This document shows positions 34,801 through 45,323 of a stretch of DNA of 64,000 nucleotides, one piece after another. The stretch is from Tetradesmus obliquus. Lineage: Eukaryota > Chlorophyta > Chlorophyceae > Sphaeropleales > Scenedesmaceae. Made by a program: the position numbers and the translations under genes. The DNA lies in assembly GCA_030272155.1 (NCBI GenBank), contig CP126194.1, forward strand, positions 1,665,501-1,729,500. The letters are read 5' to 3'. The notes below the pieces were generated by a model, which was given only the letters and a program-made list of their open reading frames with translations, searched no databases and was not told where the DNA came from. Position 1 is the first letter of the stretch. Every line of letters begins with the position of its first letter.

Positions 34801-36403
34801 CTCGAGGCCACGGCCAAGGCATTATCGCATTGCCATCAGAGAACGAGTCACAAGGCACTGGCCCCCGCCTGCTCTGCATTGGCACACAATGCTGCACGCG
34901 TAACAGCTCAAACAGAAATCATATTCAAGCTATGCTACCCTATCCTGCAACCCCATCCTACAACCATCACACCTCACCTGCTCCGCATTGGCTTTCAGCA
35001 GTGCCTCCCCCCCCCGCCGCCCGCACCGCCTCAACCTCCTGCCACCGGGCCTCACTACTCATCACATCTGGCAACACCAACCCCGGGTCTGACAACAGTC
35101 TCCCACCTCAAAACACACTGCTGCATGTGACGCAACCCCCGCCCTCCAAACTCAAACCTTGCCATGCTACAACCCCCACCTGCTCCGCATTCGCCTTCAA
35201 CAATGCCTCCTGCCCCGCCGCCCGCACCGCCTCAACCTCAGCCCGCCCAGCTTCCACAGCAGCAGCCAAATCCCTCTCAGCCTTGGCCCTGCTGCGCCGC
35301 AGGCCTTCTGCCTCAGCCCTTTCTGCTGCCAGCAGTGCGGCCAGCTTCTCCTTTTCGGCCTCGGCAGCTTTGAGTGAGGCGCGCAGGCGCTTGCCGCTGC
35401 CTTCGAGTTCCAGCTGGCGCTTAGATAAAGCCTGGCCCTCCTCCATGAGCTGTGGTGGAAAGGGTGTGACAAAGAGCGGTAAAGTGTGACATGGTGATGA
35501 GACGCAGCTGAAAGTGTGAGAGATGCTGTGCTGAAGGTGTGAGAAGGGCGCACAGGCGCTTGCCGCTGCCCTTGAGTTCCAGCTGGCGCTTGGAGAGGGC
35601 TTGGCCCTCCTCCATGAGCTGCGCAAAAGAGTGAGAGGTGCACAATCCAAAGTGTGAGAAGAGTGAGAGGGACACAGCTGGAAGTGTGACGGAAAGGAGC
35701 GCAGCCACTTGCCGCTGCCTTCGAGTTCCAGCTGGCGCTTAGAGAGGGCCTGGCCCTCCTCCATGAGCTGTGGTAAGAGTGGAAGAGTGAGAGGGACAGT
35801 GGAAAGTGTGAGAAAAGTGAGGGTTACACACGACAGAGTGTGAAAAGGCATTGTGCCAGAGGTGTGAGAAGCGGCCGCAGGCGCTTGCCGCTGCCTTCCG
35901 GTTAGCTGGCGCTTCAATAGGGCTTGGCCCTCCATCAGCTGTGGTGAAAAGCGTGAGGCGGACAGCCGGACGTGTGAGAAGAGGGACAGCGCTAAAAGTG
36001 TGACGGAAAGGAGCGCAGGCGCTTGCCGCTGCCCTCGAGCTCCAGCTGGCGCTTCGAGAGGGCCTGGCCCTCCTCCATGAGCTGCGGAGAAGAGTGAGGG
36101 GTACACATATCAAAGCGTAAGAAGAGTGAAATGGACACAGCCAACAGTGTGACTGACGGGCACGCAGGCACAGCCCAAAGGCTGAATGGGTCATGCAGAA
36201 AGCATGAGAGTAACAAAGCTAGGTACAGCTAACGCTTGCCAACATGAGCCTGGGTGAATCCTGCGTACCTGTGTAACCAGGTCATCCTTTTTGTTCAGCT
36301 CAGCCTCCAGCCGCCGTGCATCAGCGCCGTCGCCGCCTGCTGCCGACCCGGCTGCAGCAGCACGCCGCAGCGCGTCACGCTCCTTCATCAGCGCAAACAC
36401 CTT

Positions 36404-36440
<37 letters not shown>

Positions 36441-36499
36441 CAGAAACGGATCAGCAGCAGCACGCCGCAGCGCGTCACGCTCCTTCACCAGAGCAAAAA

Positions 36500-36552
<53 letters not shown>

Positions 36553-36611
36553 CAGAAACGGATCAGCAGCAGCACGCCGCAGCGCGTCACGCTCCTTCAC
36601 CAGAGCAAAAA

Positions 36612-36644
<33 letters not shown>

Positions 36645-37845
36645 GGCAGCAGCAGCAGCAATAGGGACAAATCAGCAGGGGATGGCCACAACTCACCACG
36701 CAGCGCAACCACAGCACAACTGCCAGCTGCACACTGCTGCTTCCCTGCTGTCCACCTGCACCCCAGCAAATGTCCCTGCTACCTCCATTCACTGTACGTT
36801 CCCTGCAAATAACACGCCCACCTTGCGCTCTGCTTCTGCCAACCGGCTGCTGGCCTCCTGCTGCACCTCCGCCAGCTCAGCTTCAAACCCCAGACACCTC
36901 CCTGCACCCTCGACCCTAGCATCATCTGTTTCACCACTGCCGCCACCCGCCCTTGCAATTACACGCTGCTAGCTGCTAGCTGTTTACACCATGTCTGACA
37001 TCCATTTACTTCCGCTGCCGCCCTACCATGAACCGCACTGATCCCAGCAGCGCGCTAACAACCATATCCCCCATCAATGCAAACCACGCCCACCTTGCGT
37101 TCTGCTGCTGCCAGCCGGCTGCTGGCCTCCTGCTGCACCTCCGCCAGCTCAGCCTCACTCACTTTGCTGGCACAACAACCAGCACATGCAGCCCAACCAC
37201 CTCACTGCACTCCCGCAAGCCGCATAGCCGCATTTCACCCGCGCCCAGCTGCACACTGCCTGCCTACTGCCATTACCACTATAACCCTGGCTCCGGCACA
37301 CCGCAACATCCTCGTCCACATCTAATTCCCACCATCCCAAGCCACATATACGCTATGTAACCCACCTTGCGCTCTGCTGCCGCCAGCCTGCTGCTGGCCT
37401 CCTGCTGCACCTCCGCCAGCTCAGCCTCACTCACTTTACTGGCACGCATCACCAGCTGCTCATTCTTCACTGTCAGCTGCTGCACTAGCCCCTGCAGCCG
37501 CGCCTGCTCGCCTGCCGTTGCTGCTGCTGCTGCTGCTGCTGCCTCCAGCATTGAGAGCTGCTGCGCTTGGCGTCCAAGCTGATGCTCACGCAGAGTGAGC
37601 TGCTGGTGCAGCTCGGCGCACTGCTGCTGCAGGAGCGATATCTGCTGCTGATGCTGCTGCTGATGCTGCTGGGGAGGGTGATTTTGCTGCTGGACTTGCC
37701 GCGAATCATCCACGTGCTGCTGCTGGTGTTGCTGCTGCTGCTGCACATCCAGCTCAACTGCAGCCTGGCCTTCCTGTGCTTGCAGCTGCTCAGCTGGCTG
37801 AGCTGGTTCACTCGCGCCTTGCAAGGGCTGCTGCTGCTGCCAACC

Positions 37846-37919
<74 letters not shown>

Positions 37920-39714
37920 TCGGATCCTCCTGCTCGGGTGGCAATCCAATACCCTGTGCGTGAGCCACCTGCTGTCGCTGCTGCTGTGCAGGGGCTTGTT
38001 CCAGCACATGCCCACTCTGCTGCTCACTGTCAGCACCAGCAGCAGCTGCTGCTGCATCAGCGTACTTATCCACAACAAGCGACCCACTGGCAGCGGCATC
38101 CCCTTCAACAGCCACTGCAACAGCTGCTGCGGCCTCATCAGTGTTTAGGGCAGCCTGCTCCTGCTGCTGCTGCTGCTGCTCAAGCTGATCAACCAAAACA
38201 GCAGCCTGCTGCTCAGCCTCAACCTGCTGCTGCTCATCCAGGAGGGCATCCAGCTCGCCTGCAGCAGCCCACTGCTGCTGCTGCTGCTGCGCCTCCAGCT
38301 CCTGCTGCTGCTGGTTGTCCTCCAGCTGCTGCTGCACATGCTGCTCCTGCTGCTCCGTTGCTTGCAGTTGCTGCTGCTGCTGGTCCTGCTGGGTGCTGTC
38401 TTCACCGCTACTGGCAAGCAGCATATTCAAGGAAAATTCCACCACAACAGGTGTAGAGTCCTGCTGCTCCTGTGGCTGCTGCTCCGCTTGCGATTTGCAT
38501 GAAGCCTCTGCAGCTGGCAGGCGTTCTGCTAGCTGCTGCTCCTGCTGCTGATCTACCTGGTCCTGCTCTGCTAATAAGCTTGGTGCCCCGGCTGGCTGAT
38601 GCACGTCATGCTGCCCTGATTGCTGCTGCTGCTGCTGCTGCTGCTGCTGGCTAAGCTTGACCACTCCAAGGCCCTTCCTTGGCTTCTCCCGCCTGCCAGC
38701 AAAAGCAGGCCTGGCTGCAGCGCCAGCAGCAGCGCTGGCATCGGCTGCAGCAGCAGGCAGCTGTGTTGAAGGCGGGTGTTTACCAGCAGCACCATTAGCA
38801 CTGGCGGCAGCTGCATCACCAGCACCACTGCTGCTGGGTGCAGCAAGGGCGGCTACCTCGCGCCGCTGCTGCTGCTGCTGCAGCTGCTCCTGCTGCTGTG
38901 GCACTGCAGCATGTATGCTGCCAGCGTCATGCACTGCAGCTGCTGTCTCCTCAGCGCTTGCAGGACCAGCGGCAGCCTCTGATGCTGATGTTACTGCTGC
39001 TGCCTCTGTGCCAGCTGCAACTGCTGCTGCTGCAGCACCAGCAGGCACTTTCTTTACAAGTTTCTTGATGACCTTCCGCTTCACCTGCTTGCCTGTGGGG
39101 CTGGGTTCTGCTGACGCACTGCTGCCCCCAGCTGCTGCAGCATCAGCGGGAGTATGCTGTAGCTCAGCAGGGCGCAGTTGTGCCCTGCTGGGCTGGGTGC
39201 TGATGGTGCCTGCTGACACGCCTGCATGCGCACCTGCTGCTGCAGCAGCAGTTGGTGCTGCACCAGCTGCTGACAGCCTGCGCTGCTCCGCAGCATCCTG
39301 CAAGTCGGAAAGTATTAGTGTGTCAGGGATAGTCCAGGCCGTGCGGGGTGCTTCAGCAGTGATTGCTCGGTTACAGACCACCAGTACTGCCCAACTCACC
39401 TGCTGCTGCTGGTTGGTTGCAGGGGGCTTCTTCGCTGCATGGCCTACAGCACAAACACAGGGTCAGCAAGTCGACGACTGATATCATTCTTACTATATTG
39501 CATCATGTTCATTATCACCTGTTGCTATGAACAGCCCGCCTGCATCAACTGTAAACTCCTCGTCCTCCTCAACGTATCCTGCCTCGCTTGCGGGCTTTTT
39601 CTGCTCAGTATCATCGTAACCAAAATCGGGACTGTCGATTTTCTCAAGTTCGGTCTTCGCACGCTGAATAGCTTCTCCCAAGTGGTTCCCTAGCTGTGCC
39701 AGACCACCCCACAT
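29574..39714 (-). CDS. Golgin / TATA element modulatory factor (TMF, GC5-type) coiled-coil protein
   Basis: Exons that join in phase: 39714-39519, 39443-39400, 39297-37366, 36400-36269, 35449-35180, 34576-34409, 33885-33754, 33560-33441, 33020-32895, 32226-31318, 29762-29574 (TGA), about 1405 residues. One further small exon near 32540-32600 is possible (ALAKEEAVQQLLPLSA), but its phase does not fit. Diagnostic blocks are LMEEGQALSKRQLELEGSGK (the TMF DNA-binding-region motif), ATRPLLRQISALQ and the C-terminal TMF domain ARYSAAVELVGERDEQLEEL followed by DVKQMYRQQIETLLA. In plants and animals TMF/GC5 is a Golgi tether that binds Rab6 through this C-terminus. The start (MWGGLAQLGNHLGEAIQ) matches the amphipathic opening of such golgins. 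Exon 3 (644 residues) is very Gln/Ala-rich and has a basic patch (KRKVIKKLVKK); the rest is coiled coil. Nearly every intron contains copies of flanking exon edges. Confidence 0.88.
29826..29905. repeat. Copy of TMF last-exon 5' edge
   Basis: The start of the last exon (ASDAVQELPRMQQAL, with acceptor) is repeated here, upstream of the functional acceptor at 29763. It reads ASDAVRELPRMQQALN before decaying. Confidence 0.75.
30130..31312. repeat. Array of TMF exon 11 3'-end copies
   Basis: At least eight copies of the end of exon 11 (RDQLAGELVAATQAAEK plus donor; plus-strand landmark CACAAGCTCnCCAGCCAGCTG) start near 30130, 30258, 30403, 30529, 30664, 30785, 30942 and 31044, downstream of the functional end at 31318. 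Copies are graded in divergence. The 266-bp units around 30780-31045 and 31046-31311 are almost identical and mark the youngest duplication. Confidence 0.85.
32312..32345. repeat. Copy of TMF exon 11 5' edge
   Basis: GGGCCTTCTTGGGCAGCAGC and CTGGTCAGCAC echo the functional acceptor region 32207-32240. It lies upstream of the exon on the minus strand. Confidence 0.6.
34138..34360. repeat. Copies of TMF exon 6 3' edge
   Basis: Two copies (34138-34208 and 34277-34355) of the exon 6 end encoding LERQRAAADLREEMLRQ plus donor. Their codons remain almost intact. The functional end is 34409. A 5'-edge copy of the same exon is at about 34630-34700. Confidence 0.8.
35558..36085. repeat. Four extra copies of TMF exon 5 5' edge
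   Basis: Each copy has an acceptor and codes for LMEEGQALSKRQLELEGSGK or a close variant. They end near 35622, 35771, 35942 and 36085. The functional exon starts at 35449. Spacing is about 143-173 bp. The copy near 35942 has lost part of the coding block. Confidence 0.85.
36440..36640. repeat. Two extra copies of TMF exon 4 5' edge with CAG tracts
   Basis: Copies at about 36450-36501 and 36563-36614 encode VFALVKERDALRRAAA with their own CAG-tract acceptors. The functional acceptor is 36401. The units are about 113 bp long and nearly identical. Confidence 0.85.
36818..37165. repeat. Two copies of TMF exon 3 3' edge
   Basis: Copies at 36818-36878 and 37091-37165 of the exon 3 end (plus-strand GGCCTCCTGCTGCACCTCCG, with the CCCACCTTGCG donor). 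The functional end is 37366. Confidence 0.8.
37846..37918. repeat. Coding CAG tract (poly-Gln) in TMF exon 3
   Basis: About 24 uninterrupted CAG codons on the minus strand, inside the open frame of exon 3. Shorter Gln runs surround it. Confidence 0.9.
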
Positions 39715-40191
39715 GTTGGTGCCACTGCTGTGCTTACGGCATGTTCAGCCGCTGGCTGAACTCACTGGCAAACAGCAACTTACATTCAACCTTTCAATTT
39801 CCATTGTTGCGCACTTCGCAATGCTTTGCGGCCCAGCCTGAAACAAGGTTCCAGGGTTTACAGCATGCTGACATCAAGCACATTACACCAACGGTTGTTG
39901 TAAACCTGCCAATGCTCAAAATCAAATCCTTTAAGAGTTACAGGGAAAAAATTATGATGTATCAGTCACTAAATCATGCATGTTTACGGGCATGTTCTCT
40001 TGCAGATGTTGGGCAACACTCAAGACTGCCATCAGCGCTGGCCACCAGTGCCACTGCTGTTGTAATCCCAGGCCTACTATGTTGTGTAACACGTATCGTG
40101 CCAAATGAGCCAGGGGCTCCCCTGGCTATGTTGCAACACGCTGCCAGTGCTGCAGTCCAAAGCAAGTACACGCTGGCAGGCCCAGTACATT
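39715..40191. other. TMF 5' flank
   Basis: Upstream of the TMF start. A 166-residue plus-strand ORF overlaps it but has no recognisable domain. Expected to hold the TMF promoter. Confidence 0.3.
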
Positions 40192-40504
40192 CATAGGGTT
40201 TCCTTTCGATGCAAGTCCGCCACAGCATGGATGCAATGAGCATGCAATGAATATGCAACCACGATGCAACGGTAAACAGAATCGTGAGGAATCTAGGGGT
40301 AAAAACCCTCTGCGAGCCCGAAAAAAGCCCGGATTCGGGTTCTACATGTTCTAATACCTTTGTTCCTTCAGTTTCGCGGCCAGGCGCCCAGTAAATTGTG
40401 AGATATCCACGATCGCATCTTGATTGCAATTGCAATGCAATTGCAACGTGCGTGCAACGCTTGCCATTCGCGGTGGCGGACTTGCATCGAAAGGAAACCC
40501 TATG
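40192..40504. mobile_element. MITE-like element with 32-bp perfect terminal inverted repeats
   Basis: 40192-40223 is the exact reverse complement of 40473-40504: the left end begins CATAGGGTTTCCTTTCGATG and the right end finishes AAGGAAACCCTATG. The 313-bp element has no coding capacity. Its interior carries further self-complementary GCAATTGCAATGCAATTGC-type sequence, and sub-repeats of ATGCAA occur near the left end. Flanking TT on both sides may be a short target-site duplication, but this is not decisive. Superfamily unassigned. Confidence 0.8.
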
Positions 40505-41833
40505 TTCCATGTCACAGCAACTCCCAGCCACAACGACTGCGCAGTCGACTGCGCATGCGCCGTCAACGTCAAGCAGCAACAGCAACGCTACCAGGGTATC
40601 CAACCTCCAACAGCAACGGCAACGCAAACATGAGTAGGGTTTCCAGTAGTGCCTTCATGCTGCACACCATGCCACCTTCATGCAGCCTCCGTGCAGCCTC
40701 TGGGTCCACACTGCCCCTCATGCTGCCTTGGGCTTGATGTCATGAGGAGACGACTCCTGCACGGCACACAGCACAACAGGTGCAGTTTGGACGCATGCAA
40801 CAAGCAATTCAGCTCACTGCGACGCTTGTTGACGCGTGCTGCCATTGCCCTGAGGGTGTTAACAGAATCTAATCTGACCTGCAGCAGCTAGCCGAGAGTT
40901 TGATGCAGGCTGGTGCGTCATGTAGCGCCATATTCGTATCAATATGGCACCCTTCATGACACAACAGCCTGAGTCAAACAGCAGCAGCGGGAGTCTACCT
41001 GGTCTCTTTGGATCCCATGCACACGTCTTTGGGCAATGGGGTTTTGTGAAAGAAATAACCGTATTCAGAACGCTGGTTGGTGCCACTGCTGCTCACTGTG
41101 CCACGCTGCCGGCTCACTGAGATGGCATCTTGCTGCTGCTGCCGTTCATAATCTTGCTGCTGCTACCATCAATAAATGAGGCATGCCAAGATGCTGCCAG
41201 CTTTGCTAGGAGTGCCAGCGGCAGCACCCCATCTGCATGCTATAGTTATAACATGCTATATAGCATATAACATGCTTCAGCATGACATAACATGTTAACA
41301 CCCCAACAGGCACTTGCCACGCAGCCACAAGACTGAACGCTCTAGCAGCACAAACAGGCTGCTCAGCAGTGCTGCTGCTGCTGCTGCTGCTCTGCCTTAC
41401 TCTGGCCTGCCTGACAGCCGAGGTGCTGCTGCCAGTACACCACATGTCTGCCAGCACAAGTCGCCTCCTATGCTGCACTGTCCTCTGCAGTGCTGCTACT
41501 GAGCAGCATTTGCTCACCAAGTGACCACTGCTTGGTGCTGATCTTATAGGTGAGGCGGTGCTGCATCATCGTACAAGCTGCCTCCCATCATACTCAAGCC
41601 GCCTTTGTGTTGTTCGCCACATGCACAGCTGACTGGCTGTCACTGGTTATGACATTTCAGATGGACTGGTCTGTCTTTTTAAACCTCAGTGTTGTCCCTC
41701 TACAAGGGTTGCTTAAGCGCCACTAGTCACCAGCACTCGAACATTTGGTGGCCAAGGCATGTTGCTAGATTTTACAGGTGAGGCGGGGCTGCAGCAAATC
41801 AAACTGTTCATGCTTGAAAACTATACTTGAAAC
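40505..41833. other. Spacer between MITE and TSPO 3' end
   Basis: About 1.3 kb without a convincing gene. Contains a CTG tract at 41370-41395 and an AT-rich palindromic patch (ATGCTATATAGCAT, 41253-41266). Part is TSPO 3' UTR. Confidence 0.35.
41772..41776 (-). terminator. Candidate TGTAA polyadenylation signal for TSPO
   Basis: Minus-strand TGTAA, 58 bp beyond the TSPO stop codon. Position is plausible; not proven. Confidence 0.4.
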
Positions 41834-43989
41834 CTAGTAATGACGCATCATGTAACGCACCTCTGGGTTGTCCTTCCAGAAGCGGTAGTTAAGTGCAGTG
41901 GCGTAGGTGGTGAAGGCCAGGTAGGGCAGCATGAGCTGGCCAGCAGTGGCGTCCACCTTGAAAAACTCAGCAGTGGTGTAGGCCACAGCACCCAGCAGCG
42001 CTGCAGAAGGGGCAGAGGGCAGAACAAGGCGCATAAGTGCAATGTTTTGTTACAGATGTGTCTGCATGAGGCACGCCTGACAGGACTCGACAGTGGTGTA
42101 GGCCACAGCACCCAGCAGCGCTGCAGGCAGCGACAGATGTGAAAAAGAAGCAAAGTCAGATGTGCCACGGCTTGATGCAGAAGTAACGTCAGAAGTGGGT
42201 TCAGATGCAGATGTAAGGCGACACAGCAGCACTATCAGGTCACATGTTGCGGTTTGAGCAGCTGTGTCCCAGCTGCAAGGGTTGCATGCAGTGCAGAGCA
42301 TGTTGGTCAGCTGCACACAGCACCTCAACTTGGACTCAGCTCGCAGTTAGCTGCAGGCTGCTCCAAACTTACTACAGGTACGAGGGTCGCCAGTTCAGTA
42401 AGCCGCTTACTATATATACTATAGTGGCACATTAGCATTGGCTTTTACTAACAACAGCAGCAGCGCCTCACCCACAGTATCCACCTGCGCCACCCCAGCG
42501 CTTGAGCAGGAAGAAGATGGGCTGCCACACCAGGTTGAGCGCCAGCTGCGCCGCATACACATTGTGTACAACAAACACAAAGTTCATGGTAATCATGTCT
42601 TAGAAACCTGATGTCTCACCTACAATCTCAACCTGCGCCACCCCAGGGCGCTTGAGCAGGAAGAAGATGGGCTGCCAGGCAAGGTTGAGCGCCAGCTGTG
42701 CCGCATACACACCCATGGGGTAGCTGCGCCAGCCCGCAGCCTTGCCCACCAGGTAGGAGGCGTAGCCCATCACACCATACAGCACCGCCCAGGTCTGCAA
42801 GCAAAGCAAGATACAGGATATAGATAGCAGATGAACACAATTAAAACATGTTGCAGGCTGGAGACCGTTTAAGTGAGAGGTAGCTGTGCACAGCCCGCAG
42901 CCTTTCCTCCCAGGTTGGAGGCATAGCCCACCACACCATACAGCACCGCCCAGGTCTGCAAGCAGGGTGGCAGACAGCAGAAGGACAGCAACAGCATGTC
43001 ATGAAGATGGCTGGGTGGCTTGCCCACTACGTATGAGGCGTAGCACATGCCGCCATACATGGTGTGGGCGCAGCAGAGGTGCAGCAGAGGGACAGCAACA
43101 ATAGGTTATAAAGGATGGCTGGGTGGCTTGCCCACCAGGTAGGAGGGCTAACCCATGACACCATACAGCACCGCCCAGGTCTGCAAGGAGGGAAATAAAG
43201 CAAGTTAATGGCACTGCGTTGTACAATTTATCAGCCGATTCTGGAAAGGAGGCAACTGCATGAACGTATTGCGCAACAGAACTGTCTGTACCAGTATATC
43301 TAAGTCACAGCACAGTACGTGACAGCAGGGTGCTCTGCAGTTTAAGCAACACGAGCAAGCAAAGCGCTGCCAGTTTTCCTTGCAGAGTGGATACCACCAC
43401 CCACCTGGCCGAAGACTGGCGCGGGTGGCGCCCAGCGGGGCTTGCGCAGCTTGGGGATGTACCTGCAGGGGGCACATGCGGTGGTGAGCATTAATGCTGT
43501 GTTTCATTGGTGTTTGCCAAATGGCAAGATATGCAGGCCCATGTGTGGATGCTTTATAAAATATGTGCAGACGTTTCAGCAGCAGCAGGCAGCTGCGGCC
43601 GCTGCAAGGCACGGCGCAAGGTGCTTGAGCAGGCACGCGCAAGCCAGCACATGTCTGCAGATGCAGCTTGCTGTTATGCTGTCATGTTTTTCCATCGCCC
43701 ATGCATCAGCCGCACGCAAGCAATGCTGTCGTGCACTGCCACGCCTGAGGTCAAGTGAGCTGCAAATACAAGTAGGTGCATGGCCGCTGCACATCCAAGC
43801 AGCAGCTGTCATTGCTCTAGGAGCAATTCAACTGCTCTAGGTGCAGTTCACCTGCCAAGTTGGCTGCTGCGCTGGCAGCTGTCACAATTGCTCACCAGCC
43901 AAACACTGCAGGCAGTGATGCCAGGCCCACAACTTGCCCCAGTGCCAGAGGCACACCGAGGGACAGCATCTGCAGTGCAAACAGAACAA

Positions 43990-44030
<41 letters not shown>

Positions 44031-44471
44031 CAATGGCTGAGCAGGAGGCCTGCAAACCTTCATTGTAGTGGCAGACAAGAAGCCTGTAGCTGACAGGGAG
44101 ACATTGGGGCCACTACAGCTGCCGCAAAGCAGCAGGGTAGCCACGGTCCCCTGCTGCTGCTAAGGACGTCGTAATGAGCTGCTGTGCGCCAGTAGCAGAG
44201 GTTGGACAGGTGTAAAATTGCTTGCTTGCAGATTCTTAGCCCAGCCTTCGGGGTACACTGCGACTCCAGCTTGCATGCATGCGCAGGGCACTTTGTTTTA
44301 CGTGGCACTGTGTGCTGCGTGCTGTGCAGGCTGTGCATACTCTGGGCTAGAGATCTGCAAGCGCTTCACAACACAACAGCAAGAGCTAGCGCTGAAAGGA
44401 GATAGGCTTACCAAGGGGCCATTCCTGATGATGCCAGGGAGAGCATCCAGCGCTGACTGTGCAGCTCCCAT
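41834..44471 (-). CDS. TSPO/MBR translocator protein
   Basis: Six exons join in phase: 44471-44412, 44150-44058, 43969-43896, 43462-43405, 42794-42620, 42000-41834 (stop), giving 208 residues. After an N-terminal extension of about 50 residues, the five-helix TspO fold follows: LGVPLALGQVVGLASLPAVF, the loop YIPKLRKPRWAPPAPVFGQ (family W-x-P-P...VFG), TWAVLYGVMGYASYLV, YAAQLALNLAWQPIFF and LMLPYLAFTTYATALNYRFW. TSPO binds porphyrins and other tetrapyrroles or sterols in mitochondrial or ER membranes and responds to stress. The extension could be a targeting signal. Divergently arranged with the PHT4-type transporter gene. Exon 5 is echoed three times upstream and once downstream in its introns. 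Confidence 0.92.
42488..42562. repeat. Copy of TSPO exon 5 3' edge
   Basis: Plus-strand CACCTGCGCCACCCCAGCGC, GAAGAAGATGGGCTGCCA and a CCAGCTG block repeat the functional 42630-42715, downstream of the exon on the minus strand. A shorter copy of the exon 6 5' edge is at 42087-42127. Confidence 0.8.
42895..43185. repeat. Copies of TSPO exon 5 5' edge
   Basis: Acceptor plus WAVLYGVxGYAS-type coding recurs at 42895-42962 and 43120-43185, with a weaker copy at 43010-43080. The functional start is 42794. Spacing is about 105-170 bp. Confidence 0.8.
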
Positions 44472-45323
44472 GACGTCGACCAGGCAGATGTATCAGTGTT
44501 GTAACACAGTAGTAGGAGGTATTCAAGCTGTGCTGAGCAACCTGGGAGCAAGGAAACACAGGTAGTGAGCAGCAGTAGCGATGGAGGGTGGCAGCGCTGC
44601 TGGCAGCAGACAGAGCTAACCCTGGACAACTGTGCCAGAGCTGCATGCTAACTAACTCATGCTTCTGTAATCAGCGTGTAACGATACATTGCTCTGGTTT
44701 GAAGGTCCATTGTGCTGATTGCGTGTGCGTGAGCTGCATACCTCTGCTTCTTCTTCCTTGGTGAAATACTCGTTGTTGCTGCTTGTTTCAGCTCCGACGT
44801 AGCACGCTGCCTCACAATGTGACTTCAATAGCTGGAGTACACATGTTGTCTATCGAAAAAACAGCCCCTCGAACAAGGATCCGGCAATTGTGAGTCACCA
44901 TTGGACGAAGGCGTGGTCCCAACGCTTTACACTCGTACTGCTGTCAGCAGTACTAGCTTCCCAATCAGAAACTGTATAAGAAGCACGCTTATTGACACAT
45001 CTTCAGATCTGCAGCTCAATGCGCCACCACCAGACCTTAGAAGTGCATGACAAAGGACATACAGAACGATTTGGCATGTACGGAACTTCTGCTTTGTGTT
45101 TCTGTACTTATAGGGTTCTTTATGCTTTTGCTACGGCACGTTGTTGCTTATATACTCTCCATACCACGTTTCCTCAACCACTCGTAGGTTTCGTTGCGAT
45201 CATTCCGTGTGGTGGCTGATTTCGAATTGCGGTCTCGTTTTTTTCGTTCACATAGCAATATAAGCGTGTAGGTGTGCCTGCGCGTCTTTCACCTGCAGTA
45301 CAGGTAGCAGCAGCAGCAGCAGC
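44472..45323. promoter_or_regulatory. Bidirectional promoter region TSPO / PHT4
   Basis: 852 bp separate two divergent start codons, so both promoters lie here. A TATATA motif at 45149-45154, about 170 bp before the transporter ATG, is a candidate TATA box. A CAG tract immediately precedes that ATG. No candidate was seen for TSPO. Confidence 0.45.

Noticed and set aside
36254-38456. Plus-strand Ala/Gln/Leu-rich ORFs
   Set aside because: Shadows of CAG tracts and of TMF exon 3 on the minus strand.
39974-40627. 217-residue minus-strand ORF
   Set aside because: It runs through the MITE-like element and has no domain; chance open frame.
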